Shown here: piece after piece, positions 47,569-56,355 of the stretch | Position numbering within the stretch: the stretch's first letter is position 1 | Layout: every line of letters begins with the position of its first letter | Source: an uncultured Helicobacter sp. | GTDB taxonomy: Bacteria; Campylobacterota; Campylobacteria; Campylobacterales; Helicobacteraceae | Assembly: GCA_944323645.1 (NCBI GenBank) | Contig: CALUTE010000012.1 | Coordinates: 1 to 57,727, forward strand | Direction: 5' to 3' | Length of the DNA stretch: 57,727 nucleotides | Translations under genes and position numbers: made by a program | Notes under the pieces: generated by a model | The model's database searches: none | Told to the model about the DNA's origin: nothing | The model's input: the letters and a program-made list of their open reading frames with translations, nothing else

Positions 47569-48546
47569 TTATAGCAGAATCTCACGTGCAAGCGCAAAAT
47601 TACCATTAGCCATAACGTGAAATTTATTATGAGCTTTTGTGAGTTGGTCAAAGAGTGTTTTTGAGAGATCGATACCCACTTTATGCTCCTCGATCTTGGG
47701 GTTTTTACTATTATGCGCTTTTTCTAAGCGGGCAATCCATTCTTGTGGAATATAGACACCGGGTAGTTTATCGCGTAAAAAGATTGCAGTTTTATAGCTA
47801 ACCACAGGGAAAAATCCAAGAATCATTGCTGTGTTTGTACCTAGTGTGCGGTTTGCAAGCGCAAGATTCTCAAGCAAATCATATGCAGACTCTATGCTAT
47901 ACACAGGCTGGGTAAAAAGCCCGCTAAGTTCAGAATCTTGAGAATCTAGTAGGCTACTTTGAATTTTTTTGATAATTTTGTTTTGCAGGGTTTGAGGGTT
48001 TAGCGCATATGAATTGATCGCATTAAAATTATAAATATGTTTTGGAATGGTTTTTAGCGGTTTGGCATTAAGATCTAGACCACTATTAAGCCTTGTGATA
48101 ATACCATTAAGCTTTGTGGAATTGCTTTCAAAAACGCCTTTTGATTCTCTACTATCACCAAGCTTGATAGGATCACCCGTAAGGCTCAAAAACGCTCGCA
48201 AACCAAATGCATTCGCCCCAAGAACCTCACCACATAAGGCAATCGAATTTCTATCGCGCATAGATAGTGTGCAGATAAGGGGCTTTAGGAGTATGTTTTG
48301 AAAGATAATGCTACTAAGGATTGATGAGGGTTTAAAACGCGCTAAAGGAGAATCTGTACAAACAAAACCATCAAATAAATTGCTGTCTCTAATTACTGCA
48401 AGTTTTTCTTGGTCTGCAATCTGCGCACCCACGCTTGGTGTCAGCTCAAAGCTAATAAAACGCTTTTGTTCTTGTCGTAGATCTTGCAAGGTTGTATCAA
48501 TAAGTGTATCTAATGCGTTTGGTTGCGGTGCATATAACTTTTGCAT
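47569..48546 (-). CDS. metF: Methylenetetrahydrofolate reductase-like protein
   Basis: MetF reduces 5,10-methylene-THF to 5-methyl-THF, the methyl donor used by the neighbouring MetE. This 325-residue version is divergent. FISFELTPS holds the conserved Glu of the (beta-alpha)8 barrel. FDGFVCTDSPLARF and GLRAFLSLTGDPIKLGDS are the folate/FAD-binding stretches. AMILGFFPVVSYKTAIFLRDKLPGVYIP is near the end. One loop, LLDSQDSELSG, again comes from copies of the GATTCT word. It starts 41 bases after metE, which makes a metE-metF operon very likely. Confidence 0.87.
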   Translation of the reverse strand: MQKLYAPQPNALDTLIDTTLQDLRQEQKRFISFELTPSVGAQIADQEKLAVIRDSNLFDGFVCTDSPLARFKPSSILSSIIFQNILLKPLICTLSMRDRNSIALCGEVLGANAFGLRAFLSLTGDPIKLGDSRESKGVFESNSTKLNGIITRLNSGLDLNAKPLKTIPKHIYNFNAINSYALNPQTLQNKIIKKIQSSLLDSQDSELSGLFTQPVYSIESAYDLLENLALANRTLGTNTAMILGFFPVVSYKTAIFLRDKLPGVYIPQEWIARLEKAHNSKNPKIEEHKVGIDLSKTLFDQLTKAHNKFHVMANGNFALAREILL

Positions 48547-48587
48547 AATGGTACCTATGGAATCTAACTAGATTCTGCAAGCACCCA

Positions 48588-50831
48588 TTAAAGGGTGTCG
48601 CGGATTTGCTTGGTAGCTTCTACCATATTTTTAAGACTTGGTTTGACTTCTTCCCATTTGCGTGTTTTGAGTCCGCAATCTGGATTTATCCATAATTGTC
48701 CTTTTGGAAGCACTTCAAGTAGGGCTTTGATTTGTGATTTTATCTCTTCTACGCTTGGGATTCTTGGGCTGTGGATATCATATACACCTGGACCAACCTC
48801 GTGTGTGTAGCCCACTTGTTTGAAGACTTTGAGTAGTTCATTGCCACTGCGCGCGGTTTCTATGCTGATAACATCAGCATCCATTGCTTCAATGGTTTTA
48901 ATAATATCATTAAACTCGCTATAACACATATGTGTGTGGATTTGCGTGTTTTTGTGCGCTACTGCTGTGGCGATTTTGAAGCTCTCTAGCGCCCATTGTT
49001 CATATTCTTTGATATTTTCAGTACGCAATGGATAACCTTCTTTGAATGCTGCTTCATCAACCTGGATAATTGTAACACCAGCATTTTGTAAATCATCGAT
49101 CTCATCAGCGATGCCTAGCGCAATTTGTTTGCACACAAGTGATCTAGGAATATCATCACGTACAAAACTCCAATTTAGAATTGTTACGGGACCTGTTAGC
49201 ATACCTTTCATAATTTTCTTTGTGAGGCTTTGGGCATAGGTGATCCATTCAATCGTCATAGGATTTGGACGCGCAACATCGCCATAAATGATTGGGGGTT
49301 TGACACAACGACTTCCATAGCTTTGTACCCAAGCATTTTGACTAAACACAAAGCCACTCATCTGCTCACCAAAATACTCTACCATATCATTACGTTCTGG
49401 TTCGCCATGCACAAGTACATCAAGTCCAATCTCCTCTTGAAATGCAACACATTCTTGTATGTATTCTTTAATACCTTTTTCATAGACACTTTTGTTGATT
49501 TCGCCTTTTTTATATCCGAGACGTAAAACACGGAGCTCTGGTGTTTGCGGAAAAGATCCGATCGTAGTTGTAGCAAGATCTGGGTATTTGAGCGTTTGAC
49601 GTTGCGAAGCTATACGATCTGCAAACGGTGCATCTCGTTCAGTTTTAATAGGAGATGCAAGACGTTTATGTACAGCTTGGTTGTGGATTTTTTCTGATGT
49701 GGAGCGCGCATTGATAATGGCTTTGTTTTGCGCAAGGAGATTTTGTATTTCTTCACTTGTATCGCCACGAAAAGCAGAATCTAAAATAAGGAGCTCGCGG
49801 ATTTTATCCAATCCAAACGAGAGCCAGGAGAGGATTTCTTTGTCCATTCTGTGCTCACTTGCTTTGCTAAAAGGAGCGTGTAAGAGCGAGCAAGAAGAGG
49901 AGATGACGATACGATTTTTGGGGATATGTGTTGCAATTTGTTCAAGAAGTGCGAGTTTAGATTCTAGGTCAGCAACCCAAATGTTGCGTCCATCAATCAC
50001 ACCAGCAAAGAGTACTTTATTGCTTTTAGCAAATTTAGATAGGATCTCTATGTTGTTGCTTCCTGCGACAAAATCAAGCCCTAAGCCATAAATACTAGAT
50101 TCTAGCAGAATCTCACTTGCTTCGTTGCTATGTTCAAAAAAGCTTGTAACAATAGCTTTGATTCCTTTTTCGGCGATAGCATCATACGTGGGCTTTAGTA
50201 GTGAAAAAAACCGTTCATCAACTCCACGTGCTAAAATTGGCTCATTAAATTCAATCACCACTTCAGAATCTAGGTTCTTTAATTCATCAAGCAAAGTAAA
50301 ATAGGCGTTTTTAACATTGGCAAATACACTTGCAAAATCGCCTTGTGTGATTTTACTAAGTGCAAGGAATGTAAAGATTCCAATGAGGCTAATCTTTGGC
50401 TTAAATCCAAGTGCTTTTGCTTCTTTGTACTGCGAAACTATGCTGCTTGCATTGACCTTATAAATATCATGTATGCTAAGTTCTGGTACAACATAGTGAT
50501 AGTTTGTGTTAAACCATTTTGTCATTTCACAAGCTACACCGCTTTTATGTCCGCGCGCCATAGCAAAATATCCTTCTAATCCTCCAAGACTCGAGAATCT
50601 GGGAGGTTTTGCTCCAAGCGCATAAGCAAGATCTAACATATTATCATAGAGGCTAAAATCATTGACGCATACATATTCTAGATCTTTTTGTGCTTCCCAG
50701 TGGCGCGCACGCAATTCTTTGGCGACATTTTCTAATTCGGCTTGTCGTATCTTGCCACTCCAAAAACCTTCCAATGCCTTTTTTAATTCTCTGTTTTCTC
50801 CAATTCTTGGGAATCCAATAATTTGACTCAT
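48588..50831 (-). CDS. metE: Cobalamin-independent methionine synthase
   Basis: MetE transfers a methyl group from 5-methyl-THF-polyglutamate to homocysteine. The ATG at 50831 is chosen, with AAAAGGA eight bases upstream, giving MSQIIGFPRIGENRELKKAL, the family start, and 747 residues. An in-frame start at 50954 would add an unlikely AT-encoded leader. The C-terminal catalytic barrel has TTIGSFPQTPELR, HGEPERNDMVEYFGEQ, DEAAFKEG and HTHMCYSEF, with zinc ligands His and Cys, and a final NPDCGLKTR with the second Cys. Normal length. Two operator-like dyads lie upstream. Confidence 0.97.
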   Translation of the reverse strand: MSQIIGFPRIGENRELKKALEGFWSGKIRQAELENVAKELRARHWEAQKDLEYVCVNDFSLYDNMLDLAYALGAKPPRFSSLGGLEGYFAMARGHKSGVACEMTKWFNTNYHYVVPELSIHDIYKVNASSIVSQYKEAKALGFKPKISLIGIFTFLALSKITQGDFASVFANVKNAYFTLLDELKNLDSEVVIEFNEPILARGVDERFFSLLKPTYDAIAEKGIKAIVTSFFEHSNEASEILLESSIYGLGLDFVAGSNNIEILSKFAKSNKVLFAGVIDGRNIWVADLESKLALLEQIATHIPKNRIVISSSCSLLHAPFSKASEHRMDKEILSWLSFGLDKIRELLILDSAFRGDTSEEIQNLLAQNKAIINARSTSEKIHNQAVHKRLASPIKTERDAPFADRIASQRQTLKYPDLATTTIGSFPQTPELRVLRLGYKKGEINKSVYEKGIKEYIQECVAFQEEIGLDVLVHGEPERNDMVEYFGEQMSGFVFSQNAWVQSYGSRCVKPPIIYGDVARPNPMTIEWITYAQSLTKKIMKGMLTGPVTILNWSFVRDDIPRSLVCKQIALGIADEIDDLQNAGVTIIQVDEAAFKEGYPLRTENIKEYEQWALESFKIATAVAHKNTQIHTHMCYSEFNDIIKTIEAMDADVISIETARSGNELLKVFKQVGYTHEVGPGVYDIHSPRIPSVEEIKSQIKALLEVLPKGQLWINPDCGLKTRKWEEVKPSLKNMVEATKQIRDTL

Positions 50832-50870
50832 TGTTCCATCCTTTTTGTTGTTTGTATTTTTATGAGTTAG

Positions 50871-50876
50871 ATTGTA
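50871..50876 (-). promoter_or_regulatory. Candidate proximal -10 element of metE
   Basis: TACAAT on the reverse strand, about 40 bases before the metE ATG. The dyad at 50889-50905 overlaps where its -35 would be. Confidence 0.4.
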
Positions 50877-50888
50877 TATATTTTTAAT

Positions 50889-50905
50889 AAACACAATATG
50901 TATTT
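50889..50905. promoter_or_regulatory. Operator-like dyad AAACACA-ATA-TGTATTT
   Basis: An imperfect 7-3-7 inverted repeat (one mismatch) upstream of metE. It is nearly the same as the perfect dyad at 51022-51038. Confidence 0.4.
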
Positions 50906-51021
50906 GTAAAATTTTGTAGAAATTTTTTGCAAAATAGCACTGATTTTTTTGCAAAAAACCCTATAAAATGCATTATTTTCGATATTTGGTCAAAAAATAT
51001 ATAATAGATACAAAAAGTAAC

Positions 51022-51038
51022 AAACACACATTGTGTTT
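51022..51038. promoter_or_regulatory. Operator-like dyad AAACACA-CAT-TGTGTTT
   Basis: A perfect 7-3-7 inverted repeat, about 15 bases downstream of a reverse-strand TATAAT on the path to metE. This is where a repressor could block initiation. Confidence 0.45.
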
Positions 51039-51052
51039 ATTTATTTTTACGT

Positions 51053-51058
51053 ATTATA
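51053..51058 (-). promoter_or_regulatory. Candidate distal -10 element of metE
   Basis: TATAAT on the reverse strand, about 220 bases before the metE ATG. If used, the metE leader would be long and contain both dyads. Confidence 0.45.
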
Positions 51059-51431
51059 GTATGCGCTTTACCCTCTTGTATAGAACTCACAAAGAGATTT
51101 ATAGATTATGACTTTAACCTAGAATCTACGTGTAACTAGATAGAAATGGACATAAAGGCAAGAAAATTTGTTTAGATTATAATTAATGGATTTTGAGCTT
51201 TAGTATTGAAAGAAGCAATAAGCATTTATGTACAAAGCAAGTGGCATCTAGCTTATATGTGAGTTGGCTAACAGCTGGGCTAGTTTTCTAAGCCGTTAGA
51301 TTCTCTAGCAGGTGATGCTATGTGTAGCGATAAACTATATTCTAGCGTTTGTAGTAGAATCATTAGCTTCGTGCAAATCGATATTGTGGAATATCTTTTG
51401 CTTTTCCATTCAAAACTTTTTGGAGAATTTC

Positions 51432-52112
51432 GTGCGTCCCTTTGTATTTATACTCAGTATTTTGTATGTAGGATTTACTTTTTTGGGCTGCTCTATGAAT
51501 CTTGTTGAGATGAAATATAGCTCAAGTCTTAAACAAAATTATCATCTTAACGTTAATGCACCCATTATTGTTGCCTATCATAAGGGCGATTTGCTAGCGG
51601 CTTCTTATATCCCGTTTGTTATAGAAATGCTTGGTAGGCGTGGGTTTAATTCGATTTATGTCGAAGGGCAGATTCCACTACACAGAGCGCGCAATATTAT
51701 TTATGTGAGCCTTGTTAAGACAATGAAGTCATACCCTACTTCAAATGTCGAGTTTGTGCCAACAAAAATGCTTGATAAATCTTCTTGTATCAATTATGAT
51801 GGAATGTATTATTGTCGTGAAGAAGTGTATCCTATCATTACTGGTTATTCTACATCGCTTAATCTCTCATCGGAGTATCATTTCATTATGGATTGGTATG
51901 ATATTCCTATGAAAAAGCGGATTTTATATATTGATGGTAGTATTGGTGATGGACCCTGTATATTTGAAGGGATCTATCAAGACCTTATCTATCAGACGAT
52001 TACGCGTATTGACTTTTCTCGCCCAGAGGTGTATAGCTATAATTCCGCGCTCTCTTACTATAACTTTAATTGCATATTGCAGCGCACAAAAACGTTAGGC
52101 ACCAAGCGCTAA
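51432..52112 (+). CDS. Lipoprotein of unknown function
   Basis: The frame is open from 51312, but I prefer GTG 51432, which has GGAG six bases upstream. It gives VRPFVFILSILYVGFTFLGC, a signal peptide with a lipobox Cys near residue 20. The product has 226 residues. The mature part has an APIIVAYHKGDLLAASYIP stretch, a Cys pair (SSCINYDGMYYC) and a Tyr-rich C-terminus. I recognise no family or catalytic motif. It is divergent from metE and converges on the GtrII-like gene. Confidence 0.72.
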   Translation: MRPFVFILSILYVGFTFLGCSMNLVEMKYSSSLKQNYHLNVNAPIIVAYHKGDLLAASYIPFVIEMLGRRGFNSIYVEGQIPLHRARNIIYVSLVKTMKSYPTSNVEFVPTKMLDKSSCINYDGMYYCREEVYPIITGYSTSLNLSSEYHFIMDWYDIPMKKRILYIDGSIGDGPCIFEGIYQDLIYQTITRIDFSRPEVYSYNSALSYYNFNCILQRTKTLGTKR

Positions 52113-52321
52113 AGGCTTAAGCTCGCTTTTTGCGATATAGTTAGTTAAGGTTGAAGAGGTTGAAACTAGGGCTTTGGAAGGTTTAGAATAAACTATAAAC
52201 TGAATCTACAAGGTTTAAGCCAAAATGCAGCTAAAGAGCTAGATTCTACGAGTTTTCACTAGATTCTGCTCTACTAGAAGCGCGATTAATGTTTGGACTA
52301 GATTCTCTCATAGATTTTTAC

Positions 52322-53824
52322 TTAAGGCTTTGGATCTTTTAGCGTTATGATATAACACGATCCTGCTTTATGAATGTCTTGGTAGTGATTGCTAAGAAGC
52401 AGGGTGGATTCTGCGGGTTTGTCTTTGCACTCTAGCGCTCCATACCCACCAAATGGAAACTTTCGATGATTAAGAAGTGGTGGATAGGCAAAAAACCACC
52501 CTCCATACATAACACGCGGTATAAGTCTTTTTGCTATATTGCCATAATGCTTTGCATTCATAAATGGTTTTGCGGCGTTTGCATAGCCTATGCCTTGCTG
52601 TATTTCTATGGCGATATTTTTATCTTTTGGTAGCACATTTTCAAGATCTCTTAGAAGAAAATCTGCTTGGAAGTAGATGTATTCTTGTTGCTTGCCCAAG
52701 GCATTACCATACGCGGTGGCAAAAATGACTAAAACATAGCAAATAAAGCCAACAAGAATCTTTTGACAAAATGCAAGCAATCGCATTAAGTGGCTAGAAT
52801 CCAAACTATCATTAATACTTGCCACACAAAGCAGCGCCACAAAGCAACCAATCCCTATAAATGCTCTAGGTTCAAACAAGGGCTTTTGTAGTATGATATA
52901 TGCTCCATAGCTTAAGCACACACCAAGTATAACAAACAAAATAGCAACTATGAGAGAAAAGATCTTAGCACGAACAGAGAGCTGCACAAAATGAATGATG
53001 AAAAATACCGCCATAATCGCAGCAGCATAAAAGTATGGGGTATAGGCTAAATCGCTATAAAGAAGATGTAAATATCTGCTAAGATGTTCTAGCCCACCGC
53101 TGGCAAGCTGGGAGAGTGGAAGCACAGAATCTGATACATAATTATTCACAGGCTTTACAATCCATAGCTTATATATAAGTGAAGCTATACAAAATGCCAC
53201 AATGCACAAAAGCAAAAAACTTATGGCTTTTTTGAGGGAGTGTTTGTGGATAAAATAGAGCGATACAGTGATATAAAGGCTTATAATGATATAGATTCCA
53301 TTGCTAGCTTGGTATGAGCAATACATTAGCAGCAAACACACTACGCTGCTGATAAAAAAGGCTATCTTGTTTTCTCTAAACAGAAATGGCACAATGCAGC
53401 AAAGCACAGAAAAGCTCATAGACAACGAGTCAAATTTATAAGAAAGATTCTCCAAAAAATGAGGGCTAAGCCCTAGAGGAATGGCTGCTAGCACACCTAT
53501 GTAGTCTATTTTTTTGCGAATAGTGAAGTTTAATATCATACCTCCAAGTACCAAGAAGGCAATAGCAAAGAGTTGTGTAATTGGTGATAAATCGACTACA
53601 CTAGGCTGAAGGTTTATAAGACGCTCCAGAAATGTAGCAACAAAGCGGCTGAAGTGATTCCAGCTTGTGTGTGGGTTAATGCTACTTTCCCAATCATCAA
53701 TATAGTACGTATCAGCACGAAAAAGCGCGAAAAGCGCTACGAAATATGCCCCCCCCCCTAATAGAAAAATTTGTCTAAAGCGCGGTTGCGCAAAAAATTC
53801 TTTGATAGTAGTGACAAACCCCAT
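52322..53824 (-). CDS. GtrII-like membrane glucosyltransferase, phase-variable by a G10 tract (predicted ON)
   Basis: A 500-residue inner-membrane protein with about ten helices. The first periplasmic loop has YYIDDWESS, which resembles the DD motif of GtrII-type O-antigen glucosyltransferases. LPLGLSPHFLENLSYKFDS and the Ser/Tyr-rich loop after it match the same family. These transfer a sugar from bactoprenol phosphate to the glycan in the periplasm. A G10 tract (53749-53758) encodes GGG in the first helix, and the present length is in frame with ATG 53824, which has GGAG upstream. It lies in a cluster with a GT2-GtrA gene. Confidence 0.82.
   Translation of the reverse strand: MGFVTTIKEFFAQPRFRQIFLLGGGAYFVALFALFRADTYYIDDWESSINPHTSWNHFSRFVATFLERLINLQPSVVDLSPITQLFAIAFLVLGGMILNFTIRKKIDYIGVLAAIPLGLSPHFLENLSYKFDSLSMSFSVLCCIVPFLFRENKIAFFISSVVCLLLMYCSYQASNGIYIIISLYITVSLYFIHKHSLKKAISFLLLCIVAFCIASLIYKLWIVKPVNNYVSDSVLPLSQLASGGLEHLSRYLHLLYSDLAYTPYFYAAAIMAVFFIIHFVQLSVRAKIFSLIVAILFVILGVCLSYGAYIILQKPLFEPRAFIGIGCFVALLCVASINDSLDSSHLMRLLAFCQKILVGFICYVLVIFATAYGNALGKQQEYIYFQADFLLRDLENVLPKDKNIAIEIQQGIGYANAAKPFMNAKHYGNIAKRLIPRVMYGGWFFAYPPLLNHRKFPFGGYGALECKDKPAESTLLLSNHYQDIHKAGSCYIITLKDPKP
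53749..53758 (-). repeat. G10 tract (C10 on + strand) in the GtrII-like gene
   Basis: Ten C bases on the + strand, about 22 codons into the gene. In frame in this sequence. Confidence 0.92.
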
Positions 53825-53864
53825 ATCGACTCCTTAGCACTTAATATCTTTCAGTATGTCGCGT

Positions 53865-53870
53865 ATTATA
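53865..53870 (-). promoter_or_regulatory. Candidate -10 element of the GtrII-like gene
   Basis: TATAAT on the reverse strand, about 40 bases before ATG 53824. A GGAG ribosome site follows. Confidence 0.6.
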
Positions 53871-54010
53871 GCTTGAGCCCTCTTAAATCTTGCTAGCATA
53901 TAGGGTAGATTCTAATAAGCCTTAAATAAACTTTATGCTTGCATACACAATAGGCATACAAGCATAGAATCTAAGGGTTTTTAGATTCTGCTTTTAGTTT
54001 TCGTAGAATT

Positions 54011-55768
54011 TTAGCGCGTGTATAAAAATAATTCGTATGTACCATTTTTGTTGATTTGACGAATATTTGGTTGTGAGAAGAAGCTCTCATAGTATATTAT
54101 GGTATTTGTTGGTATGAGAATATAGAATTCTTTTTCTTCGATTTCTGCGATACGATTTGTAAGCCTTTCTTGCGCATCATATCGATAGCCTTCAAACGAA
54201 AAATGCCTATACAAGCCTCTATCAAATGCTGGCACATACTGCAAAAGTTGGTTGCCTGTGAGCACGGGTTTTTCCCCATACTCTTGCATAGCTTCAAAAA
54301 GCATTTGGTTTGTCTCTGCACCGCCAAGCCGCATTTTGCGCTTATATTCTTTAGCGAGAATCTTATCTTGATAGACATAAGCTATGCCACTACCAAACAC
54401 AGCTAAAACAACAAGCCCAAGCGCCATATACTGGTAGCCAAAACATAGTACTTTTTTGATGAGGATTAAGGCTTTTGCACTATACGCACAAAGCACACCA
54501 CTTAAGGCAATAGCCATAAGTGGCATACCACCTTGCAGATTGCGCATATCATAGCTAAGAAGCATTCCCCAGCACAGAAAATAAACAAATCCAAACAAAC
54601 CCAAAAATCCAAAGATTCTCCGCTTAAGCGTGAGTCCAAGCAGGCTTAAGAGAAATAACGCGCTCATTGCTTTATATTTGGTGATAGCAGCTATGAGCCG
54701 CTCTAGTTTGCTCGCCCCAAAATAAATACCATCCATTACCCAATCTACATTTGTAGCATTAGTATGCAGGATCGTCTTTTTGTAGATTGCTATTATTATC
54801 CAAGGCAGACAAAGCACCGCAACGATAAGAGCACAGTATAGTATAATCTTTTTGCTGACGAATCGAGGATGGAGCCAAAAAAGATAGAACACACCAAGCA
54901 CATATACCACACACCAAAATAGCCCAGCCTGCTTGATTTCTGCGCTAATTCCAGCAGCCATTGCACCAATAAGCAAATACAGCGCACTTTCTGTGTTTGT
55001 CTTTGTGTTGCTAGATTCTATAAAATCCACTTGTAGTAGGCAAAGTGCCGAGATAAGAATCATCATAGCCACTGGAGCATCGGCATACCCTACATTAAAT
55101 TCGTGATGAAGCATAAAAAACACATAATATACAACAACGCCAAGCACAGTCCCAAAGATACTCGCACGATATGAGGTTTCTGCATTAGTGCACAAAAATG
55201 CTGCAGCACCTATGCCAACTAGGCTAAAATACCAATAAATCGCTCCACCAATAGCTTGAAAACTAGAAAACATTTGTGTGGCTACATAGCCTAGCGAAAG
55301 AAGCATAGGATAAAGCTGTGGATATCCACTCGGATTTAGTATAAACTCTCCTTGTGCCCATTGTGTAGCCCATCTATCCCAAGAAACAACCGCATCCCAA
55401 CCATAAAAAATATCAGGATTAAGCATTTTGCTCACAATATATATTAAAAGTAATGCGCCTATAACAAATCCAAGTGTTGATTTGTCTTGGATATATAGTG
55501 GCGGGAGTTTATAGAACATTCTATACAAATACACACACCACAATATTTCTATACCAAAAAGCGTTATAACCACTGCTTGCGTGTAGAATCCACTTGCAAT
55601 AAGCGCATAGATAAGCCAAAAATTTACAAAAAGACTGCCCAAAAAACTCACAACAAGAAATAAACTTAAGCGGAATTTTTCTCGCCAAATAAGCCGATAG
55701 ATAATCGCACCGGGCAAAAAGACCGCTGCAAAAAACGAAACAATAGCCAAGACTATTTGCATAATCAC
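54011..55768 (-). CDS. GT-C-like membrane glycosyltransferase
   Basis: A 585-residue inner-membrane protein with about 12 hydrophobic segments and a ~120-residue C-terminal periplasmic domain. The loop after the third or fourth helix has FYGWDAVVSWDRWATQWAQGEF, an acidic/aromatic motif typical of GT-C enzymes. EFNVGYADAPVAM is a further loop. The donor is probably a lipid-linked sugar, but neither donor nor acceptor can be named. It starts three bases after the methyltransferase stop, so it is the third gene of the right-edge operon and is translated whether or not the upstream frames are on. Confidence 0.78.
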   Translation of the reverse strand: MIMQIVLAIVSFFAAVFLPGAIIYRLIWREKFRLSLFLVVSFLGSLFVNFWLIYALIASGFYTQAVVITLFGIEILWCVYLYRMFYKLPPLYIQDKSTLGFVIGALLLIYIVSKMLNPDIFYGWDAVVSWDRWATQWAQGEFILNPSGYPQLYPMLLSLGYVATQMFSSFQAIGGAIYWYFSLVGIGAAAFLCTNAETSYRASIFGTVLGVVVYYVFFMLHHEFNVGYADAPVAMMILISALCLLQVDFIESSNTKTNTESALYLLIGAMAAGISAEIKQAGLFWCVVYVLGVFYLFWLHPRFVSKKIILYCALIVAVLCLPWIIIAIYKKTILHTNATNVDWVMDGIYFGASKLERLIAAITKYKAMSALFLLSLLGLTLKRRIFGFLGLFGFVYFLCWGMLLSYDMRNLQGGMPLMAIALSGVLCAYSAKALILIKKVLCFGYQYMALGLVVLAVFGSGIAYVYQDKILAKEYKRKMRLGGAETNQMLFEAMQEYGEKPVLTGNQLLQYVPAFDRGLYRHFSFEGYRYDAQERLTNRIAEIEEKEFYILIPTNTIIYYESFFSQPNIRQINKNGTYELFLYTR

Positions 55769-55771
55769 TCC

Positions 55772-56347
55772 TTAGTATTTTTGATAAACAAGAATTTCTT
55801 GCGTAAGACCTATGTATGCATTGAGTTTGCGCGCACAAAGTTTGCCAAAGTCTTTGCATACAGAATCTACCTCCTCAAAGTATAAAGGTCGTTCATCATA
55901 GAATTCCCACTTCCCAAGACGCTCCAAAACACCTCTAATTATCCGATAGAGTAGGGTTGGTGTGGGGTATGTGATAAGAAGGATTCCACCACTTTTTAGC
56001 GCATTAAAGTGTTGTAAGCAGATTTGACGTGTCTGCTTTTGGTTGAAATGCTCAATAAGCCCCACAGAAAATACCAGATCAAAATTGCTAAGTATTTGTG
56101 GAGAATCCTTGCTTGATTGTTGCGCACTAAAATCTGTGTGCAAAATATCGCACACAATCGCTTTGCTGAGAGGGTTTGCTCCATAGGAGTTGTTGAAAGA
56201 TTCTACTCCTTGTATGGAGCTATCTAGCACGATGTAGGTGGCGTTTTGGTATTTGGCGCGAAACCCCTCATAAAAACAACTTCCACCACCACCAAACTCA
56301 CAAATACTTCGAATATGCGAGTAGGGCTCTAATAATTTAAGTATCAT
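55772..56347 (-). CDS. Class I SAM-dependent methyltransferase domain (probably part of a fusion)
   Basis: A 191-residue Rossmann-type methyltransferase. ICEFGGGGSCFYEGF is the SAM-binding motif I, and YIVLDSSIQG is the acidic loop. DLVFSVGLIEHFNQKQTRQIC is motif IV, of the kind seen in UbiE/biotin-like methylases. The ATG at 56347 has only a weak ribosome site and cuts the natural N-terminus: upstream in the same frame the codons read TDWEKYYQNRQKNHKTH and ISHFTRKISQ, back to the G12 tract at 56449-56460. In a G10 or G13 state this frame continues from the GT2-GtrA protein, so the domain is probably the C-terminal part of a bifunctional enzyme. Confidence 0.82.
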   Translation of the reverse strand: MILKLLEPYSHIRSICEFGGGGSCFYEGFRAKYQNATYIVLDSSIQGVESFNNSYGANPLSKAIVCDILHTDFSAQQSSKDSPQILSNFDLVFSVGLIEHFNQKQTRQICLQHFNALKSGGILLITYPTPTLLYRIIRGVLERLGKWEFYDERPLYFEEVDSVCKDFGKLCARKLNAYIGLTQEILVYQKY

Positions 56348-56355
56348 AGCCTGAC

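Larger units (their letters stand above)
50832..51431. other. AT-rich divergent region between metE and a lipoprotein gene
   Basis: About 600 bases with no supported gene. It holds two candidate reverse-strand promoters for metE and two similar 7-3-7 dyads. Nothing else stands out apart from AT-rich runs. Confidence 0.5.

Noticed and set aside
50832-50954. A 41-residue extension of MetE
   Set aside because: It is encoded by AT-rich intergenic sequence, while a strong ribosome site precedes the ATG at 50831.
51312-51431. The longer start (GTG/ATG 51312-51317) of the lipoprotein gene
   Set aside because: It has no clear ribosome site and would bury the lipobox signal peptide 60 residues inside the protein.
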